Assembly (NCBI RefSeq): GCF_006716565.1
Contig: NZ_VFPG01000001.1
Span: 3,472,001 to 3,536,000, forward strand
DNA from: Nocardia bhagyanarayanae
GTDB lineage: Bacteria; Actinomycetota; Actinomycetes; Mycobacteriales; Mycobacteriaceae
Direction of reading: 5' to 3'
Length of the DNA: 64,000 bases
Part shown: in pieces, positions 44,735-52,713 of the stretch
How the letters are laid out: each line of letters starts with the position of its first letter
Numbering within the stretch: position 1 is the first letter of the stretch
Position numbers and translations under genes: made by a program
The notes under the pieces: generated by a model
The model's database searches: none
What the model saw: the letters and a program-made list of their open reading frames with translations, nothing else
Told to the model about the DNA's origin: nothing

Positions 44735-45823
44735 TTATGCGCTCTCCACAAAAATTTTTCCATGCCCGTCGGGCGTGGCGAATTTCAGCAAACTTACAGC
44801 TTCCGCTCGGAGGGCGGCCTCGTCCGCCGCGGAGAGCGGATGCCAGGGCGTGATGCGCACGGTGTCGTCCTCCAGCGCCCAGCGGCCGTGCACGAATCCG
44901 TCGACGAGGTACATCGGCACGCCCGCCGAGGCTTCCTTCGCGGTGCGCTGGCGATCCTCCTCGCTGATCACCCTGCGGCGGTCCTTGTGGCCGAGCAGCG
45001 CGTTGTCGAAGGCGGGCAGGAAGCGCACCGGGACGTCGAGATCCGGATCGGCCAGCGGCGCCTCCGGGAGGTCGAACAGCACGCGGTGCCGGTCGTCGGT
45101 GTAGACAACCAACTCCGAGCGCATCTCGTCGACCACCTCGGCGAGCCGGGTGATGCCCGCCCACGCCTGCATGTCCGCGACGGTCGCCGGACCGAAGGCG
45201 GCGAGATAACGCCGGATGAGCGCGGCGGGGTCGGGCTCGGCCATCGGCGCGCCGATCCACTCCTCGGCGAGACCCACGGTGACGTAGCGGTTGCGCCACC
45301 GGCCCCACGCCCCGGTGTCCGGGCCGTGCGCGAGCGGGACGAGCAATTCGACGGTCTCGGCGAGCCTGCGGACGTGCCGGTCCGGGAACCGATCGGCGAG
45401 CAGTTCGCCGAATTCACTACGGCTCAATCGCTTTCCGGCCAGGAGTTCGCGGCCCGCCGCGGCGAGCTCGGCCAGATCGATGCCGTCGATCTCCTCGCGG
45501 TAGTACGCGGCTTTCAGCGCCGCGTCGACCACCGGCTGCACGGTCGGGCGCAGCCAGCGGAAGTCGGCGCTGTCGGCCAGATGCACGGTGCGGCGAATCA
45601 TGATGGAGCGCACCAGTTCTCGATCGCGCAGCAGTGTGGCGAGGTCGTCGTGCCGGAACTCGGCCAGGCGCGTCCACAGGCCGATGTAGGGCCAGTTGGG
45701 TTCCTGGCCCTGCACCGCTACGAGGTGCCTGACGAGCTCGAACGGCGTCAGATCCACCCGCTCGACCAGCTTCTGGCGCAGCAGCAGGGTCCGGTTCAGC
45801 TCGCGTAGCGATAGTTCCGTCAT
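44735..45823 (-). CDS. Winged-helix DNA-binding domain protein (HTH_42/DUF1006)
   Basis: 362-residue member of the AlkX/YcaQ-related superfamily, some of which are DNA glycosylases for interstrand cross-links. MTELSLRELNRTLLLRQKL and HLVAVQGQEPNWPYIGLWTRL are the N-terminal signature. RTVHLADSADFRWLRP near residue 77, ATVADMQAWAGI near 218 and LPAFDNALLGHKDRRRV near 276 mark the three winged-helix units. The YcaQ catalytic QxD motif is not evident: the corresponding region here is VQGQEPN. Thus regulator or DNA-binding function is as likely. The C-terminal 25 codons lie in AT-richer DNA than the rest. Confidence 0.85.
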   Translation of the reverse strand: MTELSLRELNRTLLLRQKLVERVDLTPFELVRHLVAVQGQEPNWPYIGLWTRLAEFRHDDLATLLRDRELVRSIMIRRTVHLADSADFRWLRPTVQPVVDAALKAAYYREEIDGIDLAELAAAGRELLAGKRLSRSEFGELLADRFPDRHVRRLAETVELLVPLAHGPDTGAWGRWRNRYVTVGLAEEWIGAPMAEPDPAALIRRYLAAFGPATVADMQAWAGITRLAEVVDEMRSELVVYTDDRHRVLFDLPEAPLADPDLDVPVRFLPAFDNALLGHKDRRRVISEEDRQRTAKEASAGVPMYLVDGFVHGRWALEDDTVRITPWHPLSAADEAALRAEAVSLLKFATPDGHGKIFVESA

Positions 45824-45883
45824 GACCCCATCCTGGCCGAGGGCACCGACAATCCGACCGGTCCGTCCCGGTCGGCCCGCCCG

Positions 45884-46324
45884 TCAGACCGGCTCGGGCC
45901 GCATGCGCAGCGGCACGGCGATCCGGTTCCAGAGATTGATCATCGCGGTGATCGCGACCAGGCCCGCTCGCGCGCCCTCGTCGAAGTGCTTTTCCACCTC
46001 GGCCCAGATCTCGTCGCTCACGCCGTGCTCGCCGAGGCGGGTCACGGCTTCGGCGTAGGCCAGCGCGGCACGCTCGGCCTCGCTGTAGAGAGCCGACTCA
46101 CGCCAGGCGTCGAGCTGGAAGATTCGCTTCTCGGTCTCACCCGCCAGGCGCGCGTCGGTGGTGTGCATGTCGATGCAGTACAGGCACCCGTTGATCTGCG
46201 AGGCGCGGATCTTCACCAGTTCCAGGATCACCGGGTCCAGCGGCCCGCGCCGGATCGCGCCCTCGGCGGCGATCCACGCCTGATAGACCTCGGGCGCGAG
46301 TTCCGGCAGCTTCATCCGTGACAT
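45884..46324 (-). CDS. Carboxymuconolactone decarboxylase/AhpD family protein
   Basis: 146-residue alkylhydroperoxidase-like protein. The redox motif GCLYCIDMH holds Cys47, Cys50 and His54, the AhpD arrangement (E/x-x-C-x-x-C-x-x-x-H), so peroxidase or disulfide-reductase activity is plausible. YSEAERAALAYAEAVTRL and AMINLWNRIAVPL are standard. ATG at 46324 follows AAAGGA by seven bases. ECF41 sigma factors are often paired with this family; the one in this window is 28 kb away. Confidence 0.9.
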   Translation of the reverse strand: MSRMKLPELAPEVYQAWIAAEGAIRRGPLDPVILELVKIRASQINGCLYCIDMHTTDARLAGETEKRIFQLDAWRESALYSEAERAALAYAEAVTRLGEHGVSDEIWAEVEKHFDEGARAGLVAITAMINLWNRIAVPLRMRPEPV

Positions 46325-46410
46325 GCGGTCGTCCTTTCGTCGAGATTTCGCCTTACCCAGGAGAGACGAGACAACGCCGAGGAATGTGACAACGCGGGCT
46401 CGGACACGAC

Positions 46411-46440
46411 GATGGCCCGGGACGTCGCGCCCGGGCCATC
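46411..46440. terminator. Terminator at the end of the transporter/flavoprotein operon
   Basis: GATGGCCCGGG (46411-46421) is the exact inverted complement of CCCGGGCCATC (46430-46440) with an eight-base loop. It lies 14 bases after the last stop of the minus-strand operon. Confidence 0.8.
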
Positions 46441-46454
46441 GGTGTCGATGCGGC

Positions 46455-47480
46455 TCAGCTCTGCTTCGGTTGATCGGCGCGGTAGAACCACTCCGCGAGA
46501 TCGAAGTCCTTGCGGATCTTGCCCTGGTCGACGAGGAACTGCTTCGTGCCGGTGAGTAGCTGGACGCCCGCCTCGGGGAACAACGACTCCGGAATGTACG
46601 AGGGCGTCGCGGTCGCCCGTACCACGGCCTCCGGCGCTTTGGACTGTCCCACTTCGTAGTTCACGTAGTCGTCCCAGTGCGTCCGCGCGTAGGCGTTGGC
46701 CTCGGTGAGGATCGCTTGCCAGGCAGGCCCGAACTCCGGATGGGTGTCGAGGAAAGCTTGGCTGCTCACGGCCGATGAGGTGCCGCCGAGGCCGGGATGG
46801 TTCGCTCGCACCGAGTCGATCAGCCGGAAGCCCTTGGCCAGGAAGGATTGCAGGAACGACGACGGGTTCACGTCGGGCAGCGCCGTGGCCGCGATGTCGC
46901 CGTTGTTCAGCGGCGCCTCCGAATCGGCCGAGAGCAGGTGGATCAGATCGGCTTGCACCCCCGCCTCGCGCAGCGCCCCCTGTAGATACCGGTCGATGTA
47001 CGAGCCGGACGGGACCCCGATCTTCTTGCCCGCCAAATCCTTGAGCGAGGTGATCGACGGGTCCTTCACCACCACACCGGCATTCAGGCCGACGGCGTTG
47101 ATGGCGAGCAGCCGCGTCTGCAGACCGCTGCCGCGGGCTATCAGGGCCGGAGTGTCGCCGTAGCTCGCCACGTCCAGCTTCCCGCCGACCAGCGCCTGGT
47201 TCAGGTCCGGCCCGTTCGGGAAGCTGAAGACCTCGATGTTCCGCACGCCGAGCGGTTGCAGCGCGGGTAGCAGGGCGCCGCGCTGATGCGCGAAGCCGAG
47301 CGTGCCGGTGAGCACGTTGCCGGTACCGATGACGCCGATGCGCAGCGTCTGGATCTCGGCGCGGGTCGCCGAATCGTCGGTGCCGGAGCCGCAGCCGGTC
47401 AGCACGACGGTGGCGGCGGAAAGCAGGGCGGCGACGAGTGGCCGCAGGGTACGCATGGGGAAACGGTTCGCTTTCTTCAT
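46455..47480 (-). CDS. Sulfonate/nitrate-type ABC transporter substrate-binding lipoprotein
   Basis: 341-residue solute-binding protein of the SsuA/NrtA group. The signal peptide ends with the lipobox LTGC (Cys30), so it is a membrane-anchored lipoprotein. The mature protein begins LRIGVIGTGNVLTGTLGFAHQRG, then shows LVGGKLDVASYGDTPALIARG near residue 97 and SLKDLAGKKIGVPSGSYIDRY near residue 150, all typical of the family. ATG at 47480 overlaps the ferredoxin stop as ATGA. The ligand could be an alkanesulfonate or another small organic anion. Confidence 0.88.
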   Translation of the reverse strand: MKKANRFPMRTLRPLVAALLSAATVVLTGCGSGTDDSATRAEIQTLRIGVIGTGNVLTGTLGFAHQRGALLPALQPLGVRNIEVFSFPNGPDLNQALVGGKLDVASYGDTPALIARGSGLQTRLLAINAVGLNAGVVVKDPSITSLKDLAGKKIGVPSGSYIDRYLQGALREAGVQADLIHLLSADSEAPLNNGDIAATALPDVNPSSFLQSFLAKGFRLIDSVRANHPGLGGTSSAVSSQAFLDTHPEFGPAWQAILTEANAYARTHWDDYVNYEVGQSKAPEAVVRATATPSYIPESLFPEAGVQLLTGTKQFLVDQGKIRKDFDLAEWFYRADQPKQS

Positions 47481-47818
47481 GATTCGATCAGCCGTGGCGG
47501 CGGTGTGCCGTGCGGCAGTTTCGGGCCGACCGCGACGAGGCTGCCGGGGGTCCGGCCGCGCCCCCAGCCCAGCTTTTCGCGGTAGCGCCCGATGTGGTGC
47601 TCCGGGATCGCGGCGTCCGCGGACAGCGGCGTGGATTCCGGGTCGACGTAGAGCGCGTCGGCCGGGCAGTACGCCTCGCACATGAAGCAGGTCTGGCAGT
47701 CGGATTGCCGTGCGATGACCGGTATTCCGGAGGCCGTGCGGTCGAACACGTTGGTGGGGCAGGCGTCAACGCATTTGTCGCAGCCGATGCAGTCCTCGGC
47801 GCGCAGCAGCTCGATCAC
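47477..47818 (-). CDS. AprB-like 2x[4Fe-4S] ferredoxin
   Basis: 113-residue electron carrier. Eight Cys form two cluster motifs: C10-x2-C13-x2-C16-x3-C20-P (CIGCDKCVDACP) and C41-x2-C44-x2-C47-x3-C51-P (CQTCFMCEAYCP). The ADALYVDP sequence after the second motif resembles AprB, the beta subunit of adenylylsulfate reductase. The C-terminal ~50 residues contain GRYREKLGWGRGRTPGSL. It overlaps the flavoprotein upstream (GTGA) and the binding protein downstream (ATGA), so it is almost certainly the redox partner of the flavoprotein. Confidence 0.9.
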   Translation of the reverse strand: MIELLRAEDCIGCDKCVDACPTNVFDRTASGIPVIARQSDCQTCFMCEAYCPADALYVDPESTPLSADAAIPEHHIGRYREKLGWGRGRTPGSLVAVGPKLPHGTPPPRLIES

Positions 47819-49410
47819 GACGCCACCGCCAGGGTGGTGTTGCGGGCGGGTGTGGTGCCGGTCCACACCGCGTCCAGTCCGCCGGACAGGACATGATGGT
47901 GCTGCCCCGGATCCTGTTCGGGGTGGTCGGCGCGCTTGCTCATACCGCGGGTCTCGGTGCGCGCCAACGTCGAGGCGTACATCAACCGGCCGACCGCGGT
48001 GATCGCCGCGGCCTGCCTGGCTCGAACGCGGTCGTCGCCGGTGTGCCCGCCGAGCCCATCGCTCGCGCGCCGCCAGATCGCGTCGAGTTCGGCCAGCGCC
48101 GGACGTATCCGATCGCCGTGGCGCAGGTAGTTCTTCTCGAACGGGATCAGCTCCGCCTGTGCCGCCTCGACCACCTCGGACGCCGCCACCGGATCGGATC
48201 CGCTGGGACGCAGACCGACCCGGCCCGCGCCGCGCAGCCGCCCCTCCGCGCCGCGCCCCTCGCGCAGCGCGAACCGGGCCGCGCCCGCGCCCGCCCAGCT
48301 GCCCGAGGACATGGCCCATGCCGAATTGTGGCTGCCGCCGCCGGTGAAGCCCCCGCAGATGCGCTCCCTGGTCGCGGCGTCGCCCGCCGCGTACAGGCCC
48401 GGCACGGTCGTCGCGCAGTCGTCGTCGACCACGTCGATGCCGCCGGTGCCGCGCACGGTGCCCTCGGCGAGCAGATCGACCTCGAAGCGGTCGGTGAACG
48501 GATCGATGCCGCGCCGGTCGAACTGGAGGAAGAAGTTGGGCTGGCCGAGACGCATCTGCTCCTGCACGGCCGCGTCGGCACGGTCGAGTTGCGCGAACAC
48601 CTTCTCGGTCAGGAGGGTTCGCGCGATCACCGAGCGGCCCTTGGTCGAGCCCGCGCCCTCCAGCACCCGGCCGTCCTCGTGGAAGAAGGTGGCGTAGCCG
48701 TAGTAGGCGGTCTTGGTGATGGTGGAGCCCTTGGGCACGATGGCGTAGGCGTTGGAGAACTCCATGCCGGAGAAGCGCGCGCCCACCTCGGCGGCCATCA
48801 GCGCGCCGTCCCCGGTGTCCACGTTGGTGCCGAGCGCCTTGGAAAGGAACGCGCAGCCGCCGGTGGCGAGTACCACCGCGCCCGCGGTGATCCGATAGTC
48901 CCGTTCTGCCTGGCGCTGGTAGCCTGCCGCGCCGCGCACCGTGCCCTCGTCGTCGACCAGCAGCTCCAGCGCGGGGGAGTGATCGAGGATGCGGACGCCG
49001 ATCCGCTTGAGCCAGGCCCGCATTCGGCGCATGTACTCCGGACCTTGGACGCCGGTGCGGAGCTGCTCGCCCGTAGTCGGATCGACGGGGAACGGGTAGC
49101 GGCCCTCGACCGCCAGCCGATTCATGTTGGCGTAGGTCTGATCCAGCACCCGGTCCATCCAGTAGTGGTCGGCCAGGTGCCCACCGAGCGCCTCGCGGCT
49201 GGCCTTGGCGTTGGCGCGGGCGGTCGCCTCGGGTGCGACGTACCAGACGCCGGTGCCGGACGGTGCCGTCGCGCCGCTGGTCCCGCAGTAGCCCTTGTCC
49301 ACCAGGGTCACCTCGGCGCCCGCCTCGGTCGCGTGGATGGCCGCCCACGCTGCGGCGGGGCCGCCGCCGATCACCAGGACATCGGTGCTGGTCTGCCATG
49401 GTTCGTTCAT
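47815..49410 (-). CDS. AprA/fumarate-reductase-like FAD flavoprotein
   Basis: 531-residue flavoprotein of the succinate dehydrogenase/fumarate reductase flavoprotein family. GGGPAAAWAAIHATEAGAEV (residues 15-34) is the FAD-binding Rossmann motif, and GLYAAGDAATRE near residue 363 the second FAD motif. Near residue 385 the sequence SAWAMSSGSWAGAGAA resembles the SSGSFAEGR segment of adenylylsulfate reductase AprA, not the HGANRL...NSL of fumarate reductases. GSTKGRSVIARTLLTEKVF near 254 lies in the capping domain. No sat or aps genes adjoin. An AprAB-like complex acting on the imported sulfur compound is inferred. ATG at 49410 overlaps the ATPase stop. Confidence 0.88.
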   Translation of the reverse strand: MNEPWQTSTDVLVIGGGPAAAWAAIHATEAGAEVTLVDKGYCGTSGATAPSGTGVWYVAPEATARANAKASREALGGHLADHYWMDRVLDQTYANMNRLAVEGRYPFPVDPTTGEQLRTGVQGPEYMRRMRAWLKRIGVRILDHSPALELLVDDEGTVRGAAGYQRQAERDYRITAGAVVLATGGCAFLSKALGTNVDTGDGALMAAEVGARFSGMEFSNAYAIVPKGSTITKTAYYGYATFFHEDGRVLEGAGSTKGRSVIARTLLTEKVFAQLDRADAAVQEQMRLGQPNFFLQFDRRGIDPFTDRFEVDLLAEGTVRGTGGIDVVDDDCATTVPGLYAAGDAATRERICGGFTGGGSHNSAWAMSSGSWAGAGAARFALREGRGAEGRLRGAGRVGLRPSGSDPVAASEVVEAAQAELIPFEKNYLRHGDRIRPALAELDAIWRRASDGLGGHTGDDRVRARQAAAITAVGRLMYASTLARTETRGMSKRADHPEQDPGQHHHVLSGGLDAVWTGTTPARNTTLAVAS

Positions 49411-50138
49411 TGGTCGGCTCCTGTCGGTGCGTCGGGATTCACGCCGAGTGCGAGCAGCAGCCGGCGGCGGAGGGCGGAGAATTCGGGATCGATCACCGAG
49501 CGCGGGCGCGGGATGGCGATGTCGAATGATTCGGCGATGCGGCCGTCGCGCAGGACGAGGGCGCGGTCGGCGAGCAGCAGCGCCTCTTCCACGTCGTGGG
49601 TGACCAGCAGGACCGCGGGCCGGTGCTGCTGCCACAGCCGCGCTACCAGCGCTTGCGCCTTGAGTCTGGTCAACGCGTCCAGCGCGCCGAACGGTTCGTC
49701 GAGCAGCAGCAGATCCGGGTTGCGCACCAGCGCGCGGGCCAGCGCGACGCGCTGGGCTTCGCCGCCGGACAGCGTCGCCGGCCACACCTCGGCTTTCGCC
49801 GCGAGGCCGACCTCCTCCAGCGCCGTCAGTGCGCGCTCGCGAACGCCCTTCCCGTCGACGCCGAGTATCACGTTGCGCCACACGGTGATCCACGGGATCA
49901 GCCGGTGTTCCTGGAAGACGATTGCCTTGGAGCGCGGCGCCTCGAGCGTGCCGGTGAAGCCGCTGTCCAGCCCGCCGATGGCGCGCAGCAGCGTGCTCTT
50001 GCCGGAGCCGCTTGCGCCGAGCAGCGCGACGAATTCGCCGGGGGCGATGTCGAGATCGACGCCGCGCAGCACCGCTCTGCCGTCGAAGGAGCGACCCGCG
50101 TCACGGACGCGGACCCCGGAATGGATCGTGGTCGTCAT
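49407..50138 (-). CDS. Sulfonate/nitrate-type ABC transporter ATPase
   Basis: 243-residue ATP-binding subunit of the SsuB/TauB group. Walker A is GASGSGKST (residues 41-49), the Q-loop is IVFQEHRLIPW near residue 73, the signature LSGGEAQRVALARAL is near 123, and Walker B LLLLDEPFGALD is near 143, with the switch His in THDVEEAL. ATG at 50138 lies three bases after the permease stop. Energises import with the neighbouring permease and lipoprotein. Confidence 0.94.
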   Translation of the reverse strand: MTTTIHSGVRVRDAGRSFDGRAVLRGVDLDIAPGEFVALLGASGSGKSTLLRAIGGLDSGFTGTLEAPRSKAIVFQEHRLIPWITVWRNVILGVDGKGVRERALTALEEVGLAAKAEVWPATLSGGEAQRVALARALVRNPDLLLLDEPFGALDALTRLKAQALVARLWQQHRPAVLLVTHDVEEALLLADRALVLRDGRIAESFDIAIPRPRSVIDPEFSALRRRLLLALGVNPDAPTGADQ

Positions 50139-50140
50139 CG

Positions 50141-50983
50141 CTACTCACCCTCGAATCCGGTGCGCCAGGACAGGAATCGGCGTTCGAGGGCGCGCACGAG
50201 CAGATCGCTGAGCAGGCCGAGCACCGCGTAGATCACCAGCACAAGGAAGATCTGATCGGTGCGCAGGAACTCCTTGGCGTCGTTCATCAGGAAGCCGAGA
50301 CCAACGGGGGTGGTCTGCATTTCGGCTACCACCAGCGCGAGCCAGCCGATGCCGAGCGCTTGGCGCAGCCCGACGAAGATCTGCGGCAGGGCGCCGGGCA
50401 GGATGATCCGCCAGGTCAGCTCGAACCGGCCGAGGCCGAGCGATTCGGCGGCTTCCACCAGCCTGCGGTCCACCGAGCGGATGCCCGCGAAGACATTGAG
50501 ATAGATCGGGAAGATCGGCGCCACGGTGATCAGGGCGATCTTGAACGAGTCGCCGATGCCGAACCAGATGATGAACACCGGGAGCAGCGCGAGCGCGGGC
50601 AGCATGCGCAGCGCTTGCACGGGAGCGTTGATGAGATCCTCGGCAACCCGGAGCAATCCGGCCGCCGCGCCGAGCACCAAGCCGATCGTGATGCCGAGCG
50701 AGAGACCGAGCGCCACCCGGCGCGCCGAGGCCGCGAGGTGCTCCCACAGCTCGCCGGAGCGGATCAGCTCCCAGCCCGCGGCCAGCACCTCGGTGGGCGC
50801 CGGTGTCGTGACGCCGAGCCAGTCGCGGGCGCCGAGCTGCCACAGGATCAGGAGGAGAACGAGGCCGGACGACTTGCGCGCCACACCCGAGAACCGGCGT
50901 ACGAGGGCGCCCGAGCGTTCGGGCACCTGTTTCGCGACGACGGCGGGGGGCGAGGAAGTGACCGGATCCAATTGCAGCGTCAT
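50141..50983 (-). CDS. Sulfonate/nitrate-type ABC transporter permease
   Basis: 280-residue inner-membrane permease of the SsuC/TauC group with about six helices. The cytoplasmic coupling loop with the EAA motif reads EAAESLGLGRFELTWRIILP near residue 177, and VAEMQTTPVGLGFLM near residue 228 is family-typical. The first ~30 residues are a polar cytosolic tail. First gene of the five-gene operon; its promoter should be in the 246 bp between 50984 and 51229, where I see no clear -10/-35 pair. Confidence 0.94.
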   Translation of the reverse strand: MTLQLDPVTSSPPAVVAKQVPERSGALVRRFSGVARKSSGLVLLLILWQLGARDWLGVTTPAPTEVLAAGWELIRSGELWEHLAASARRVALGLSLGITIGLVLGAAAGLLRVAEDLINAPVQALRMLPALALLPVFIIWFGIGDSFKIALITVAPIFPIYLNVFAGIRSVDRRLVEAAESLGLGRFELTWRIILPGALPQIFVGLRQALGIGWLALVVAEMQTTPVGLGFLMNDAKEFLRTDQIFLVLVIYAVLGLLSDLLVRALERRFLSWRTGFEGE

Positions 50984-51229
50984 CTGGCAACGGTCCTAAC
51001 ACGAGTGATACTGGCGAAAACCTAAGGCCGCCCGTCTCGTGGCGAAATGGTTCGGATCAGCGCGATCCTGACGGGTGCTCGTGGCCGGTTTCCGCGAGAC
51101 GCTGGAATTCGGCTGCGCCCGCGTCCGGTGAGCCCGAGTCCGAGCGGCGGGTCCGCCCGGTGACTTGTAGGGTTCATGGCGAGCCGGAGGGTGTCCGGTG
51201 GGATGCGACGCAGGGAAGGGACAGCGGGG

Positions 51230-51751
51230 ATGTCGGACGCATCGGTCGAGGTGCTGCTCGATGACTTCGAGAACAAGGACAAGTGGGAGCTCGCGGGGGA
51301 CGGGGCGGGCCGGACGCACCTCACCACGTTCGCCGAGGGCGCGCCGAGCAAGACGCCCGGCGTCTACGCCGACGGCGTCGCGGGCGAGGATCAGCGGGCG
51401 CTCGTGCTGCTGGTCAAGTCGGCGGAGACCGATCTCGAGGTCGAGCTCGTGGCGAAGCCGGGGCAGTCGTTCTCGATCGCCGGTCGGTTGGCGGTGGTGA
51501 ACCTGTGGGTGCGCTCGCCGCACGCGTCGATCCGGGTGTCCGCGCGCCTCGGCGGCGAGCACGGTGAGCGAGAGTTGGTGCTCGGCAGCGTCACCGCGGG
51601 CCCGGACTGGCAGCGCCTCGGACACGAACCGGCCGACGCGATCGCCGACGCCGATCTCCTGGCGTTGAAGATCCGGCTCACCGACGTCGTCAAGCGGGAG
51701 GGTGAGGTCATGATCCTGCTGGACGACCTGACCGCCCAGACCACGGCGTGA
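51230..51751 (+). CDS. Hypothetical beta-rich protein (FlaA/galactose-binding-like)
   Basis: 173-residue cytosolic protein of unknown function. It has no signal peptide or membrane helix. VEVLLDDFENKDKWELAGD near the N-terminus followed by alternating beta-strand stretches (LEVELVAKPGQSF, LAVVNLWVRSPHASIRVSARL, EVMILLDDLTAQ) suggests a jelly-roll fold. The DDFEN-x-W opening recalls carbohydrate-binding or FlaA-like jelly rolls, but I cannot assign a family. ATG at 51230 has GGGAAGGGA upstream. Flanked by the permease (divergent) and kdpC (convergent). Confidence 0.65.
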   Translation: MSDASVEVLLDDFENKDKWELAGDGAGRTHLTTFAEGAPSKTPGVYADGVAGEDQRALVLLVKSAETDLEVELVAKPGQSFSIAGRLAVVNLWVRSPHASIRVSARLGGEHGERELVLGSVTAGPDWQRLGHEPADAIADADLLALKIRLTDVVKREGEVMILLDDLTAQTTA

Positions 51752-51771
51752 GAACGGGTATCTCGACGAGA

Positions 51772-51800
51772 ACAGCCCCGGCCGTCCGGCGCGGGGCTGT
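51772..51800. terminator. Bidirectional terminator between the hypothetical gene and kdpC
   Basis: ACAGCCCCG (51772-51780) is the inverted complement of CGGGGCTGT (51792-51800), with an 11-base loop that has further G/C pairing. It lies between convergent stops. Confidence 0.75.
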
Positions 51801-51827
51801 CTTCGAGTGACGCGGTGAGCCCGAGGC

Positions 51828-52712
51828 TCAGCCGCGGAACGGATGGGTGCGGTCCAGGTCGAGATTCAACTCGACCACGTTGACCCGCGGCTCACCGAGG
51901 AACCCGAGGGTCCTGCCCTCGGTGTGCGCCGTGACGAGCGCGCGCACCTCCGCCTCGGGAACGTCGCGCTCCCTGGCGATTCGCGGCACCTGGAGTTCCG
52001 CGTAGGCGGGGGAGATGTGCGGATCGAGGCCGCTGCCGCTCGCGGTGACCGCGTCGGCGGGCACCACCGGCTCGGCGGGCGCGTCGCCCCGGATCGGCAC
52101 GAGACGGCCGACCGAGTAGTCGACACCCGGCTCGGCGCACTCGACCCGCACGCCGCGATAGGCGTCGAGGAACGGTGTGGCGGGGCACGCCTGGTTCACG
52201 CTGATCACCTGGACCGGCCGCGAGATCTCGCCGTCGGCGTCGCGCGGTCCGATCACCGAGAGGACTGCGCCCACACCGTCTTTCGTGCAGTACGGGCGGG
52301 ATCCGTCGACCCCCTCGCGGTCGCCGATCTTCTTGCTTCGCGCGCACACGGTGCTCAGCAGGCTCGCTCGTCCCTCGGGATCGAAGACGTTCTGATCGAC
52401 GATGTCCTCGGGTCCCAGGTTGCTCGCCCCCGTGGACAGCGGGTCGTAACCGTCACCGGCGGCGGACGGGCGGCTCTGGAAGTACTGGGTGAGTGCGTTG
52501 CCGTCGGCGTCGGTGAACGACTGGCCGATCAGGCTGCTGCCCACCACCTTTCCGTCCGACTCGATCAGCGATCCGTCGGCTTTCTCGTGCAGGCCCGGCA
52601 GTTGGCCGATCGCGAAAACCGCAAGCGGATAGACGATTCCGGTGATCGCGGTCAGCACGAGCAGGGCACGCAACGCGGCCAGGTGTTGCCGGATCCAAGT
52701 GGACATACGCAT
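51828..52712 (-). CDS. kdpC: Potassium-transporting ATPase subunit KdpC
   Basis: Single-span subunit that stabilises the KdpFABC complex and raises ATP affinity. The N-terminal helix is RALLVLTAITGIVYPLAVFAIGQ. YFQSRPSAAGDGYDPLSTGASNLGP and the C-terminal GSGLDPHISPAYAELQVPRIARER are the KdpC signatures. At 294 residues it is about 100 longer than the E. coli protein; the extra length is a Cys-containing insertion of roughly residues 115-215 between these two signatures. Last gene of the operon; one base separates it from kdpB. Confidence 0.95.
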   Translation of the reverse strand: MRMSTWIRQHLAALRALLVLTAITGIVYPLAVFAIGQLPGLHEKADGSLIESDGKVVGSSLIGQSFTDADGNALTQYFQSRPSAAGDGYDPLSTGASNLGPEDIVDQNVFDPEGRASLLSTVCARSKKIGDREGVDGSRPYCTKDGVGAVLSVIGPRDADGEISRPVQVISVNQACPATPFLDAYRGVRVECAEPGVDYSVGRLVPIRGDAPAEPVVPADAVTASGSGLDPHISPAYAELQVPRIARERDVPEAEVRALVTAHTEGRTLGFLGEPRVNVVELNLDLDRTHPFRG

Positions 52713-52713
52713 G

